Source of the DNA: Ophiosphaerella korrae
Lineage: Eukaryota; Ascomycota; Dothideomycetes; Pleosporales; Phaeosphaeriaceae
NCBI GenBank assembly: GCA_028456385.1
Contig: JALNQF010000181.1
Location: forward strand, 1 to 64,000
Length of the DNA stretch: 64,000 nt
Direction of reading: 5' to 3'
Of the stretch, positions 10,635 through 24,200 are shown piece after piece. The position numbers and the translations under genes are program-made. Position 1 is the first letter of the stretch; each line of letters opens with the position of its first letter. The notes beneath the pieces are model-generated. The model did no database searches. It was given only the letters and a program-made list of their open reading frames with translations, and was not told where the DNA came from.

Positions 10635-11030
10635 ATAAAATTATTATTCACCCTTTTCATAACTATCTATATAAAGTTATTATATTGGTAAAGATATGTT
10701 TATATTATTTACGGTAATACTGTTATTAAGATATCTTACGACTATATTTACCCTCTACAAAAATTCTTATCATATAGTAAATAAAGATAGTGAATGATAT
10801 CTACTTTTGTATTTTGTAAAATAGCTTGAAATAAACCCACTAATCTTGAAATAAACCTACTAATTTTGAAATAAACCCACTAATTTTGAAATAGATAACT
10901 AACTTTGTAAAGTTTAAAGTTATTAAATAAACCATAGAATTTTAAAACCATTAAATTCTATGCAAAATCTATATAAATCTAGTTAACCTTGCCAAAATAA
11001 TAGGTATAAACTGCTCTCTATCATTTATTA
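10635..11030. other. Spacer with 20-bp tandem repeat
   Basis: At 10824-10883 a 20-bp unit (CTTGAAATAAACCCACTAAT and variants) is repeated three times, with a fourth degenerate copy. No gene is seen in the rest. Confidence 0.7.
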
Positions 11031-11103
11031 AAGCCCTTAAAATGAATCGAACATTTATCAGAATATTAACAGTATTCCGCTCTACCATTGAGCTATAAAG
11101 GCT
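11031..11103 (-). tRNA. trnN: tRNA-Asn (GUU)
   Basis: Acceptor AGCCTTT/AAGGGCT and anticodon loop CTGTTAA on perfect stem GAATA/TATTC. Confidence 0.94.
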
Positions 11104-11216
11104 ATTAAACAGTTAAACATAAATGTAATATCAAGTATATAACAATCAAACATAACAAATATAAATATATAACAATTAAACATAATAAATAAACAATAAT
11201 AAATCTATAACACTCT

Positions 11217-11299
11217 AGGAGACAAGAGATTCGAACTCTTAAAAGCGCTTTGCTATTGAGTTTACAGCTCAACCCTTCTTACCAATAAAGGAACTCTCC
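11217..11299 (-). tRNA. trnY: tRNA-Tyr (GUA)
   Basis: Class II variable arm, anticodon loop CTGTAAA on TTGAG/CTCAA, strong T arm AGAG/CTCT. Lies between rns and nad6, as in related fungi. Confidence 0.92.
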
Positions 11300-11405
11300 T
11301 TTTTTTTAATGTAATTACTTATATTATTCGGTAAAGTTCCAAATTTTTTGAAAACACTCTAAACCAGTTTAAATGACAACTATATATTTTATATATTTTT
11401 ACCCT

Positions 11406-11433
11406 TCCCTCCCCGCAAGCTTGCGGGGAGGGA
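11406..11433. repeat. Perfect 28-bp GC-rich palindrome
   Basis: Two 14-nt arms, centred on AAGCTT, with the core CCCCGCAA/TTGCGGGG shared by the elements at 8504 and 14265. Such GC palindromes in fungal mitochondria are thought to be mobile. Confidence 0.85.
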
Positions 11434-11550
11434 GTGTATATTCTATATAAAGTTTAAGGCTACTAATAAAATTAACCAGTATTAGCCCAGGGGTTTCCGT
11501 TACAGTGCTAGCACCTAGAGAACACGACCCCCTCCCTAGTTATCACCCTA

Positions 11551-11633
11551 TATCCGAAGAACGACTTGAACGTTCACGACATATCGTCAACAAAGCTTAA
11601 ATTTGTCCTGTCTACCAATTCCAGCACTCGGAT
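11551..11633 (-). tRNA. trnL: tRNA-Leu (UAA)
   Basis: Acceptor ATCCGAG/TTCGGAT, anticodon loop TTTAAGC on ACAAA/TTTGT, extra arm present. Confidence 0.93.
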
Positions 11634-11785
11634 TATACTAAAGTGAATAAATCTCCCTGTATAAATTTTTTTAACCAAAAAAAAAAATAAATAACATAAG
11701 TCAAGTATTATTTAACCTAGAATTCAACAGCAAATGCTGATCAACGGCAAAACAACTACTAGATAAGAATATAAACTTCTTATGG

Positions 11786-11843
11786 GCCTGTTTACGGATT
11801 CGAACCATATAAATAGCTAAAAGTTTATGCTCCTTGCACAGAC
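11786..11843 (-). tRNA. tRNA-like sequence lacking an arm
   Basis: Has an excellent T arm (TATGG-TTCGAAT-CCGTA) and a 6-bp acceptor (GTCTGT/ACAGGC), but only about 27 nt lie between them. That leaves room for a stunted D arm and one hairpin with a 10-nt loop. Could be a truncated or degenerate tRNA just downstream of rns. Confidence 0.35.
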
Positions 11844-11864
11844 TTTTTAATATGGGTGTATCGT

Positions 11865-13545
11865 TATTATTAATTAATCCCGGGCTAGTTCCCCAACCCG
11901 AACCGTATTTCGACTTAACACCAATTAGAGTCACGCATACGAAGATATTTCTGCCAAAAGATCTAAACCTGTAATTTTAGATTAACAATCCGCAGCCACC
12001 AAACTTATTGCACATACTCCTTTCAGCGCCTGACGAGTGGTTAGTACCTATCTGAGATAAAATTCACCGTGATGTGATTACTCACGATTACTAGTAATTC
12101 CTTTTTCATGCAGTCGAATTTCAGACTACAATCCATACTTTATCCTGTTTTAAGGATTAGCTCCAATTCGCATTATTGCATCCCTTTGTAAAGGCATATG
12201 TGGCACGTCTATAGCCCACAATATTAAGGCCATGATGACTTGTCTTAGTCCCTATTATCACATCCAATTGTAAGCGGAGAGCTGCTTTATACTAATAAAT
12301 AAAACAAGGGTTTACGTTAATTTAATGGACCTAACCAAATCTCACGACATTAACTGAAGACAGCCATGCAACGCATGTGGTCTAAAAAAAATTTTTTTAG
12401 GTCATTCAAATTGTGGTAAGGTTATTCGAGGATCATCGAATTAAATAACATACTTCACTACTGGTTTCAGAAACGGTCTAATGATTTCAGTTCCTGCGTT
12501 GCCACATTACTCTTGAGGTGGAGTGCTTCCACTTTCATTTATAGTTCCGCCTAAAGCCAACCTATGGCACTCATCATTGTCTGCCCAGGCTACGGGGGTA
12601 TCTAATCCTCTTCACTCTCTGAGCCTTCGTCCCTCAACGTCAGTTATCATACTTTGCTTTTTCTTTTTATGCCGTAAACATTTTCTTAATTTTCATTTTC
12701 TTAATTTCATTTTATTCAATCCACTAAAAAAAATTCCATTCATACTAAGCAAGTATATGTACATAGAGGTTTGCCTTCGCCGTCACCGGTCCTATTGGTA
12801 TTAACAAATTTCATCTTTACACCAACAATTCCGACATCTTCCTCTCACATATCAAACTCAAGTGTAACAGGTACTCATAAAGCCATTGTACACCGTCTAG
12901 GTACCCTATATACCTGTTAAAGATGAATAACACTCGTCTCCCTTGTCTTACCGCGACTGCTGGCACAAGATTTGGTCGAGACCTATGGATATAAAGTTTT
13001 CATAATAAGCTTTATCCAGAACTTTATAAGACCTAGTCAAGCAAGTTAATAAACTTATTATATTAACCCTCATTCCTGCAAGTTGCTGGTTCAGCCGTTA
13101 GGCCATTGACCAAAATTCCTCACTGCTGTACTACACGCACTGGGGTTTTTTCAGACCCAGTGTGGTCAATAGACCTCTCAGTCTTGACTACGGACATCAG
13201 CTAAATATGCCATTACCATACTTATTACTTATCCGATGGTTATTAATAATCAACTAAGAGCGAAATACTATTTCTTTAAAAACAATTATTATTCCTCTTA
13301 TTCACCTTTTAATCTAACCCATACACAAGTTAAGATTAGATTTAGTATGACTAACTGGATAATAAATTGTTATTATAAGGGATTTATTTTGCCTTACTCT
13401 TAGGTAGCCATAACACCCCTTACTCACCTGTACACCACTTCAATATACATAATCTATACAAATTAAATATTGACGTTCGATTAGCATGTGTCAAGCATTT
13501 ACATAGCGTTCACTCAGAGCCATCATCAAACTCAAATAATCAAAA
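11865..13545 (-). rRNA. rns: Small subunit ribosomal RNA
   Basis: On the minus strand the 5' domain begins GAGTTTGATGATGGCTCTGA, followed by ACACATGCTAATCGAACG (13450-13530). The 3' major domain with the GCTAGTAAT-like block is near 12090-12120, and ACCACTCGTCAGGCG near 12030-12045 matches the decoding region. The 3' minor domain ends near GTTAAGTCGAAATACGG and GGGGAACTAGCCCGGG at 11879-11923. No intron is apparent. Both ends are estimated to within a few tens of bases. Confidence 0.93.
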
Positions 13546-13683
13546 AAAAAGTACTAATAATCATCTAGTTAGATAATATTTTCCTGTAAAACCCCAACTA
13601 GATACTATATTCCTGTAAAATTTAACTAGTTACTATAATCTAGTAAAAATGTTTTATACCCTAAATACATAGATAAACTATTT

Positions 13684-13753
13684 TTCTTATCTAAGGCTCT
13701 AACTTAGATTCAGACATTAGGAATATCTTGTTATATCATTAAACTAATATGGA
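13684..13753 (-). tRNA. tRNA-Arg-like duplicate with CCU anticodon
   Basis: A diverged tandem copy of the neighbouring trnR(UCU). D arm GTT/AAC, T arm TCTAAG/CTTAGA and anticodon stem AGATA/TGTCT are kept. The anticodon loop is TTCCTAA, which would read AGG. The acceptor has two mismatches and the D loop lost its GG, so function is doubtful. Confidence 0.5.
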
Positions 13754-13791
13754 TTCCTTACTATGTTTATAGCTATCTTTATAACATATCG

Positions 13792-13862
13792 ATTCTTATC
13801 TAAGACTTGAACTTAGATTCAGATATTAGAAGTATCTTGTTCTACCATTAAACTAATAAGAA
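13792..13862 (-). tRNA. trnR: tRNA-Arg (UCU)
   Basis: Perfect acceptor TTCTTAT/ATAAGAA and anticodon loop CTTCTAA on GATA/TATC. Upstream of rns. Confidence 0.93.
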
Positions 13863-15257
13863 TTTTCTATGTAAATCCTTTAATAACACTATAATCTGTA
13901 AAATAGTTTAAAAGTCTTTAATTTATAAAAAGGGAATGTAAATGATAAAAGGGTAATATATTTTGATAAGAACTTATCTAAATTTTATTTTAAAGTATAT
14001 CAATTACATTACTATTAAATTATATAATCTATAAAATTTTTATATGGTTATATAATTTTTTATAATGACATTGTACAACTAAAACACTTTATAAATTATA
14101 AACCCTAAATAAGGATATACTTTGTTTTAACTTAGGTGTTTTATATCATACATAATACATTACTATTAAATTATATATAAGTTTTGTAATTTGTAAAATA
14201 TAATGGATATAATTATATAAAAATCTATAATCGACACGATTTTTTACCTAAATCTTAATATTTTTCCCTCTCCGCAAGCCTGCGGAGGGGGGGAGGGGTA
14301 ATACCACGGATTTTCTGCCGAATTAAAAACTCTATGGAGGATCCAAACGTTTATTTGAGATTTTTCCGTATAAATTTCTTCTAATAGTAATTTTATTCTA
14401 CGTCAGGTTACCTATTTTTCTGTTTGTTTACTTATTACTTCCCTTTTTCATTTATTTTTACCAATTGGTTCCCTTTTTCATTTATTTTACCTTATTCTTT
14501 AGATTTGTTTCAAAAAATCTGCGTAGCGAGAGTTATAGTATTAAAGTAAGGTCACCATGTGAGTGGAAAATACTTTGAAAATCGATTTCTAGAGGATAGT
14601 TGTTCGGGAATTTTATCCCTCGCTACGCATGTTTTCGGTGGCACTTCGTGGACCTTTTTTTGGGGTCGTACCCCTCTTTTTTTGAACCTACTTAGCTACC
14701 ATCTGAAGAAGATATATCCTCACCAATCCTCAGTGCTATTGAAATCGCGATAATAATCTCAGAAATAAGAGAGCGAAGAGTACTCCGTTAGCCTGATAGT
14801 TATGTATCAGAACCAACTAATTGAGCAGGCCACAGAAGTCATTTCTTTTGGTTCCCCCACGGTACTATGGAATTTCTGATGTATTCTCGCATAAAAGCGT
14901 ATGGACGGATATCACACAAAGAATTAATGTCTGTAATAGGTTTACCAATTACTTCCAAATTATTTGTAAGTGGTAAAAGATTAATCATTTTGTCATAAAA
15001 TCTTATAGTAATGTGTTTGTGAGAATGGATACAAAGAAACCATCCTCACCGGCCATACACAGAAAAATGTGCGAACACATCTATTAAACTACAAGTACTG
15101 TTAAGGAATACGTAGTTAATAGTGGCTACAAAAAAAAAATTTTTTTTTAGTCATAAGATATTTACACGGTTTACAATGAATAAATTAAATCTTATAAGCA
15201 ATATAACTGTAAATAACTTTTATTAAATGAATAAAAAATAGAATAAAATAAAAATAA
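13863..15257. other. Long spacer, strand-switch region
   Basis: Divergent spacer between the minus-strand rRNA and tRNA block and plus-strand cob. Promoters for both directions may lie here, but I recognise no promoter motif. At 13990-14230 there are imperfect repeats containing ACATTACTATTAAATTATATA. At 14265-14297 lies a GC-rich palindrome. At 14430-14510 there is a repeat with the core TCCCTTTTTCATTTATTTT. From about 14520 to 15120 the base composition is more balanced than around it and several short frames appear (for example 14559-14753), but none looks like a known protein. Confidence 0.6.
14265..14297. repeat. GC-rich near-palindrome
   Basis: CCCTCTCCGCAAG is followed by CCTGCGGAGGGG and more G. 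Same family as the elements at 8504 and 11406. Confidence 0.75.
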
Positions 15258-18200
15258 ATGAGATTATTTAAAAGTCATCCGATTTTAAAATTAGTGAATT
15301 CTTACTTAATAGATTCACCACAACCTTTAAATTTAAGCTATATGTGAAATTTTGGTTCTTTATTAGCGATCTGTTTAATTATACAAATTATTACTGGTGT
15401 AACGTTAGCGATTAATGGGTTGCTAAAAAATCTTACTGTATGCTGGAACACCCTAAATATATTGATTCTTCCTTTTATTTTTCATTTAGGGCAATCAGCA
15501 GGAAACTATAGTAATTTTAGTAATGATTAGGATCCTCAGAGACTAAACGTAAGACAGATATTATATAAATATATATAATATGTGAAGATATAGTCCGTCT
15601 TTATTTGAAAAAATAAAGGATAAGCTATTTATTTTTTATTTTATTTTTGGTGATAGCTTTTTTATTTATATGTGGTAGCTCTAACCCTAAATCATCAAAT
15701 TATCGTTCTAAAAACCAATTTTTTATTAAAAAGAAAAATAAAGTAAAACAAATTAGGTGTTATAGTACTAATAATCAAGATATATCTAAATATTTAGATC
15801 CTTGGTGGATCACTGGTTTTGTAGATGCAGAAGGTTCTTTTGCAATGTCTATATTTAAATCAAAAACGGCTGCCATAGGTTGGACTATAGAACCTTGTTT
15901 TATTATTACTTTACATCTGAGAGATTTAGAACTATTAAACTCCATTAAAAATTTCTTTTCTGTAGGTTCAGTATCAGTAGTGGGTAAAGATGCTCGGTTT
16001 AGAGTTAGATCAAGATCAGAGCTTAATATTATTATTGCTCACTTTAATAAGTATCCTTTACAAACTACTAAAGCTCTAAATTTTTCATATTTTTGTGAAA
16101 TACTTAATCTTATCAATAGAGTTCATACTAACATATCTGGGTTTTTAAAATTAGCTTCTTTAATAAACAGATTGAATAAACCATTGTCTCAACCACTTTT
16201 AGATAAATTAGCACAAATAGGTCCCTTACCTAGCGTAGAGTTTGAAAATTCTCTTAACTTAAGTGCTTCAAATATGGAACAAGTCTTAAATCCTTTTTGA
16301 ATATCTGGGTTTGCTACAGGTGAGGGTTGTTTTACGTATTTTACAAAAACTCGTGTGAATTCTGCAGGTAAAACAGTTAAGGATTATTCTCTTGTGTTTG
16401 AAATAAGTCAGAGAACACAAGATTTACACACATTAAATTTAATAGCTTCTTATTTTAAAGTAGGTAATGTGTACACCGATACTAAGGGTATAAGTAGATA
16501 TAGATTACGTATTAAAGATCAAATTATTAGTACATTAGTCCCTCACTTAAATAATTACCCCTTAGGCGACTATAAAGCTTTACAGTGCTCAGCTTGGTTT
16601 AAAATAGTTTATTTGTTAAATGATCAGGTAAGAACAGATCAAAGAGATGCAGAGTTAAACATACTAATAAAAGAGTTATCTAATTTAAAATAAAAAAAAA
16701 ATACTAGCTAATACACTAGAATATGGCATTACAATCCTAGTGTAGCAGAAGCATTTAACAGCGTTGAGCATATGAAAGCATAATGTGCTCTTTAAATCAA
16801 GCTATATTCTGGAAACTCCTAAAGCTTTACATACATTTAACTATTATTAGCCAGCATTATTCTTAAGCTGTTAATAGGATTTAGTAAAACTTGTTAAAGA
16901 TGTTACAATGGACAATCAGAAGGAAACCGAAGTAATTTTAATTATGGGTAGGCTCCTCAGAGACTACACGCTTGACATATTTACTATATGGTGATATAGT
17001 CCCATTTTATTGAAAAAAAAAATCAGTTGTTAAAGATTAATGATCTATTCCAATATAATGGGATAGCTTTACTATCATCCACTTACGTATCAGGTCATAA
17101 AAATAAAAAGGGATTTTTTCACTCTTCTACTGAGAAATGCAATGAAAACTCTAAAGTGAACACTGAAGAAGACTTATGTTATGGTGTTCCCAGAGAGTTT
17201 TTATATTGATTTTCGGGATTTTCAGATGCAGAAGGTAATTTTTTAATTACAATAGATCGTAACTATGTAAGGTTTAGATTTAAAATATGTTTACACATTG
17301 ACGATCTGGAAGTTCTTAACACAATAAAATCTCATCTAAAGGTAGGTAGGGTTGAATTAGAAAATAGTAGAAACCGTTGCTCTTTTATAGTATCAAATTA
17401 CGGTGATATTAAAAATGTAGTGTGTTCTATTTTTAATACATTTCCTCTTCATACTAGTAAAAGATTAGATTTTGAAAACTTTTATGAGGCAGTTGTGATT
17501 AAAGATAAAAATAATCTTTCTAATGCGGAGATGGAAAGAATAATGTATCTTAAAGATACTATGAACACTAAAAGAGAAATTTTTACATATAATACTACAG
17601 AATCTCAAATTATAATAGACCCTAATTGATTAATAGGATTTATAGAAGGTGAAGGTACTTTTGGTATTAAAACCGGTTCTGCCTTATATTTACAGGTAGC
17701 TCAAAAAAATACAAGTCAAGAAAGTTTAAATTCTATAACAATCTTCTTAACCAGATTATCCAACAATGTATTACAGGACAGTAAAATATCACCTTTAAAT
17801 GTTGTGAGTACAATAAATGTTAAAACAAATGTAGTATCTTTAGTAGTAAACAGTGTAGATTCTCTTTATTATTATGTTTTACCTTTCTTAGATACATCTA
17901 AAATGTACTCAAGAAAGTTTATAGACTTTAAACTATGAAGAGTAGCCTTATTATTAAAAATACAAGGTTATTACTATTTACCTGAAGGTAAAAAACTATT
18001 TTTGGATATTTCTGATATTCTTAACAAAAGATACAGTACAAATACTACTGGTGATATTTCTGAAATAATAGATGAAATCTTAAAAAGATCTGAAACCATT
18101 TTTGAAAAAGATCCCCCTTTTGATGTTAAATCGAATATATCACATTCGGACAATGTTCGGAAATTTAGCATACAAAATAGATCTGATAACCCTAAAGTAG

Positions 18201-21200
18201 TATATATATACACTACTGAGGGTATGGTTGAAGGTTCTCCCTTTGTTTCATACAGTTCTGCACATAAAGCACTGGGATTAAATCCCAGCAGTAATACATG
18301 TAATCGTTACATAGATACAGGTAGATTATATAAAAATACATATATTTTTTCATCTAATCCTATAGATAGTACGTCTAGGGATTAAACTTTGGTAAAGAAT
18401 TAATCTAAGTCATAGATTATGCGTGATGTAAATTATGGATGATTAATACGTTACTTACATAGTAATACTGCTTCAGCGTTTTTCTTACTAGTTTACTTGC
18501 ACATCGGTAGAGGTATGTACTACGGATCATATAGATCACCAAGAACTCTAGTGTGAACTATTGGTACTGTTATATTTATTTTAATGATGGCGACAGCTTT
18601 CCTGGGTTACCGACATAGCCCGACATGGTTAATTAAGAAAAAAAAAAATAATATAAATTATAAAACATATAAGAAATTATCTGATAAAAGTATAATAAAA
18701 AGAGGTTATTGTACAAATAGTTATTCAAATAATTCTATAATATCTGAAAGGATACAAACAATTGTTAATGAATTAGGTTTAAGCCCTGTGTATGTTTATG
18801 AAAATGTAGACAGAGAAGATACTAGAAAACAAATATTGAATAATACAAAAGGTTTAAGTGGTGTATACATGATAATAAATAAAATAACTAAAGATTATTA
18901 TATAGGTTCTGCGTCAACTAATAGATTTTATGCTAGATTCTCTAACCATCTTATTTATTTTAGAGGTAGCAAAATAGTTAAATTAGCAGTTAAAAAGTAT
19001 GATCTAAAAAATTTTGCTTTTATTGTGTTAGACCTATACCCCGATGTTGTCACCAAAGAAAACAATAAAGAATTGTTGGATTTAGAAGATAAATATTTAA
19101 AATTGCTAGTACCTAATTACAATATTTTAACAGAAGCAGGTTCCAGTTTTGGTTATAAGCATACTGAAATTGACCGTAAAAAGATGAAAGATCTTTATAG
19201 TGACGCTAGACGGGAAAGAATAGGTAGTTTAAATAGGGGTAAAAAGCTTTCTTCTGAAACAATAGAAAGAATAAGAGAAAAAGCTCTAACTAAACCCCCT
19301 ATGACAGATAAAACTAAAGAGAAATGTATAGTTAATACAAGACCTGTTGTGTTATATAACTTAGATAGAACTATATACGGTAAATATCCAACTATTATAG
19401 AAGCAGCTAGTGCTATAAACTGTAATGAAAAAACGATTACAAGGGCACTGCAGACAGAAAAAAAAATACTTAAAAAGCAGTGAATAGTAGAGGATTTACC
19501 CGATAAATAGGTTTTATTTCTTAACAACTATTATACTTTATATTTTATTCTTATATAATCCATAGTCCCATGAGTATAAATCTTATTGCAATTTTTATAA
19601 AAAAAATAAGATTAAAGTGGTATGACTCGATGGAATCATAGAATAGTTTTTTAATTATTTGGCGATATTAGTGAAAACGATTAAAGAAGTTTAGACTTTA
19701 AGATCGTCGGTTATATAAATGATCGCGACAGACTGGATCACTAATGGGTGGCTGAAAAGCTGCTTAATGCACAGTCGAGACTTTTAGTTACAAAACACTT
19801 AACTAATGGAATATACGAACCTAAAGTTATTCTAACTTATTATTTATATATGGATAATAAGTAAGTTTGTATGTCCTTCCTTATGGACAAATGTCATTAT
19901 GGGGTGCAACAGTTAATTAAGTAATAGCTGTTGAAAAATATCACTATATGCTGGAAACCTATTATAATTAAGATACTTGAAACATTTAAGTAAAGCTTTA
20001 ATTTTTAGCAATCAGCAGGAAACTAACTTAATTTTTATAACGAGTAGGATCCTCAGAGACTATACGTGATACATCCACCTACCCTAATTTATGGTAGCGG
20101 GGATGAAGATATAGTCCGATCCGTCGTATAAATACGATGAAACCTTTATGATTTTAAAGGAAATATTTATCAAGAGTAAACTTTTCTGATCCCCACTGCT
20201 TATAAAACTAATGAGTAAAAAAAAAAATACTAGTGTATTTATAAAAATTTTCTTATTAGAAAGCTTGCGGAACAGGGTTGTATACCTAAAGGTTATTGTA
20301 TTACTTCTTTAATTGTACCCCTTAAAACTATATTTGTACCTAAAATAGAAGGAGTAGATCTTATTCCCTTTTATAAAAAGGTCAATATAGAAAAAGAGTG
20401 TTCCCATGAAGTATTATTTAAACCTTCAATAAATATTCATTTTATTGAATGATTTGTAGGTATATGTGAAGCAGAATCCAATTTTTTATGTCGAGTGCGT
20501 AAAAATAAAGAAGGAGAAGCAGTAGGTTTTGAATTTGTGTTTAGAATTAGTTTACATAGGGACGATAAAAATGTTCTTCAGTTTATAAAATCTACTTTAG
20601 GTTGCGGTAGACTTAATACTGAAAGAGATACATTAGTATTTACAATATCTGAATTAAGTGCTATTGAAACAATATTAATTCCTTTGTTTGAACAATTTCC
20701 ATTAAATACAACAAAACATCTAGATTATTTGGCATTTAAAAAAGCATTTTTTATGTTTAAATTACGAAAATCTAGTGAATTAAATAAACAAGATTTATAT
20801 ACAAAAATTATTGAAATAAAGGATAGTATGAATGATAAAAGGATAAATTGTGATTTACCTGCAGATCATCGCATAAGAATTACAGGCAACTATTTAGTAG
20901 GTTTACTTGAAGGGGACGGATCATTTTATTTAAACAAACACGATATGACCCCCCATGTTTCACTTGTTACTACAACGCCTAATAAAGTAGTTTTAGAAAA
21001 GATACGAGAATTTCTTCTAAATCAACTAGATGAATATTCTTATATATTAGGTAGTTGTACTAAATTAATCAATATTCATGATAAAAAAGTAAAAGGTAAT
21101 TGTAAACCTATCTCTATTTTAGAAATTTCACAAATTGACTATTTATGTAACATACTAATACCTTATTTTGATAGTTTACAGTTTAGAACTAAAAAATATA

Positions 21201-24200
21201 ATGACTATTTAGATTTTAAAACCATAGCGTTTTTAATATTAGAGGGTAAACATCTGACAGAAAAGGGTAAACAATTAATAATTAAATTGGGTGATACTAT
21301 GAATAATAATAGATTATCTACTAACTTTAAACCCTTAACTTTGGATGTGGCTACTAAATCAGAACTAGATCTTTTAATTAAATCAAAACCTTTAATATAT
21401 ATAAATTCTGAAGGTAGAGCTATTATAATTAATGAAAAAAAATATATAAGATCTACCTATATTATTAAAGCAATTTATTTAAACAGTTCTATTACTTATT
21501 TTACTAATGGTGTATCTTGTGCTAAAGCTCTACATGTAAGTAATAATATTATAACACAGAGATTAAATGACGGTAAACCTGTCAAAAACAAAGAAGGTTT
21601 AATAGTCGCTCAAACTGTAAAAAGAATCAAAGCTTACTCTTCTAAACACCCTTCATAAAATTCTGCTACAACCGCCTGATATTATAGTACTTTATATGGT
21701 TTATAGATTTTGTATTACTAATCTTATGAGTGCTATTCCTTGATTGGGACAAGACATAGTTGAGTCAAATCATTTTGCAGATCGTTGTATAACAGCTTAT
21801 TCCTTACCTGGTCTATTGCCTACGGTGGGTACTGTCAACACCAACGCATTAAAAAAAGGAAATAAAAATGTGAGATTGAATAAGGAAGAATATTTATCTA
21901 TACCTTCTTCTTTTCTTTCTTTTTTAGTAGGATTTATAGATGGAGACGGTTACATACAAATAACAAAAACAACTAAAGGATATATAGCTATTAAACTTGT
22001 TATATCTATTCATTTAAAAGATGTCTCAACTTTAGAGTATATACGTTCTATTCTTAATATAGGTAAAATTACTATATACAAAGATAATAGGAGTCCAACT
22101 TGTAAGTTAATTTTTAACAAAACCGACCTACAAGAAGTTTTATTTCCGTTGTTGTTACACCACAACATATTTTTTTTAACTGAAACAAGAAATAACCAGT
22201 TTAATACTGCTAGAGGAATACTAGAACAAGACATAAAAATGTTCGACAATATACCAAATATAAGTAACATACCCAAGTCACATAACTTGGTAAATGCAGC
22301 AGATTATGCTAAACTAAGTTTCTTTAAAAATTGAATAGTTGGTTTCACAATGGCAGAAGGATCATTTTTTATTAAATGTAATAATGACGGTTGTTTTCAA
22401 TTGAAACAAAGAATACATACTAGTTTATTTGAATCATTTAAATTAGTATTTAATACTAATAGGAAGATAGATATTGAAAATAACATGTATAATCAATTTT
22501 CTGTTAGTTCCAAAGCTGATATACAAACTGTCATAAATTTCTTTTCTTTTACCGGATTACATCCTTTGATAGGACTCAAATTAATTTCTTATTTAAAATG
22601 ATTAAACGATTTAAAAAGTAGTAACCGTTATGGTAATCTTAATTATCCTTCAAACAAATAAATATATTCAATCACATTTATATTTTATTTATCTGCATAT
22701 ATGGGCTCCTTGTCATGGTAACATGATAGAGGCAAATGGGGAGAATTGCAAGAACATCTATGAATAATAACCACCGGTTTATAGATTACTTGCAGCGGAG
22801 CTTGATTCGGTATAAGAGGTGGATCAAGAACGTTCAACGACTAATGAGTGAGTAATACCAACAATAAGCTCGACACGAGTACCCCACAACTAATAATATT
22901 TAGTTGAAGACCTAGTCTAAACACCAAATATATATAAAATTGGTGAAAATAGGGATTAAATGCCCCAACTGAAACGATGAATATTCGTTTATATCGTCAT
23001 TTGAGGTGGTTTAAACACAGTTGGACCACACTACGGTAACGTAGTGTTAAAAATTTTGCTTAATGCTGGAAAATCCCCAAATTTAGGAATTGCATACGAT
23101 TTATTCTTTTTATTAATAACAATTATTTACGTGAAAATTGCAATGACACGGAGACAATCAGCCGGGGTGAGAAGTATACATACTTCAGAAGCCTCTCAGA
23201 GACTACATGCAGAAGACCTCTCGTATGCCTATTTAGTAGGTTTGTTTGAAGGTGACGGTTATTTTACTGTAACGAAAAAAGGTAAATATATAGCATATGA
23301 ATTAGGTATTGAATTATCTATTAAAGACGTTCAATTGATATATAAAATAAAAAGTTTATTAGGTATAGGTGTAGTAAGTTTCAGAAAAAGAGAGGATATT
23401 GAAATGGTATCTTTAAGAATTAGAAAAAAAGACCACCTAAAAAATTTTATTATACCTATATTTGACAAATACCCTATGTTTTCTAATAAACAATATGATT
23501 ATTTAAGATTTAAAAATGCTTTATTAGCAGATATTATACACTGAGAGGATTTACCTGAATATAATAGAGATAGTAAACCTATAAACACTATAGAATCTAT
23601 TACAAGTGCTTCTTATTTTCCTGCTTGATTAGTAGGATTTATAGAGGCTGAAGGTTGTTTTAGTGTTTATAAATTATACAAAGATAAAGATTACTTAGTC
23701 GCCAGTTTCGATGTTGCCCAAAGAGATGGGGAGATTTTGATATCTGCTATTCGTGGGTATTTATCTTTTACTAATGCTATAAATATAGACAAAACAAATT
23801 GTTCCAAGTTAAAAGTTACAGGTGTAAGATCAATAGAAAATGTTATCAAATTTTTACATAATGCTCCTGTACAATTATTGGGTAATAAGAGATTACAATA
23901 TTTATTATGACTAAAACAATTACGTACAATACCTAGATATTCAGGAAAAATTAAAATACCTTCAAACTACTAAAAAGAGATCAAGATATAGTCCGATCAA
24001 TAAAGAGATTTATTGAGTGTAACGATAGTTTTTCAAATGAAGTTACCAACACAAATGCTCTGTTAACAATGCAACACTAAATAGATTTTTCTCATTACAC
24101 TTTGTGTTACCTTTTGTATTAGCTGCTTTAGCACTAATGCATTTAATCGTTTTACACGACACAGCTGGATCAGGAAATCCTTTAGGTATATCAGGAAACT

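Noticed and set aside
12523..12804. Plus-strand 93-codon frame
   Set aside because: Antisense to conserved rns sequence.
14559..14753. 64-codon frame in the cob upstream spacer
   Set aside because: No recognisable protein and no conservation evidence; the region is reported instead as a compositional anomaly.
19195..19527. 110-codon minus-strand frame
   Set aside because: Antisense to the intact GIY-YIG gene of cob-i3.
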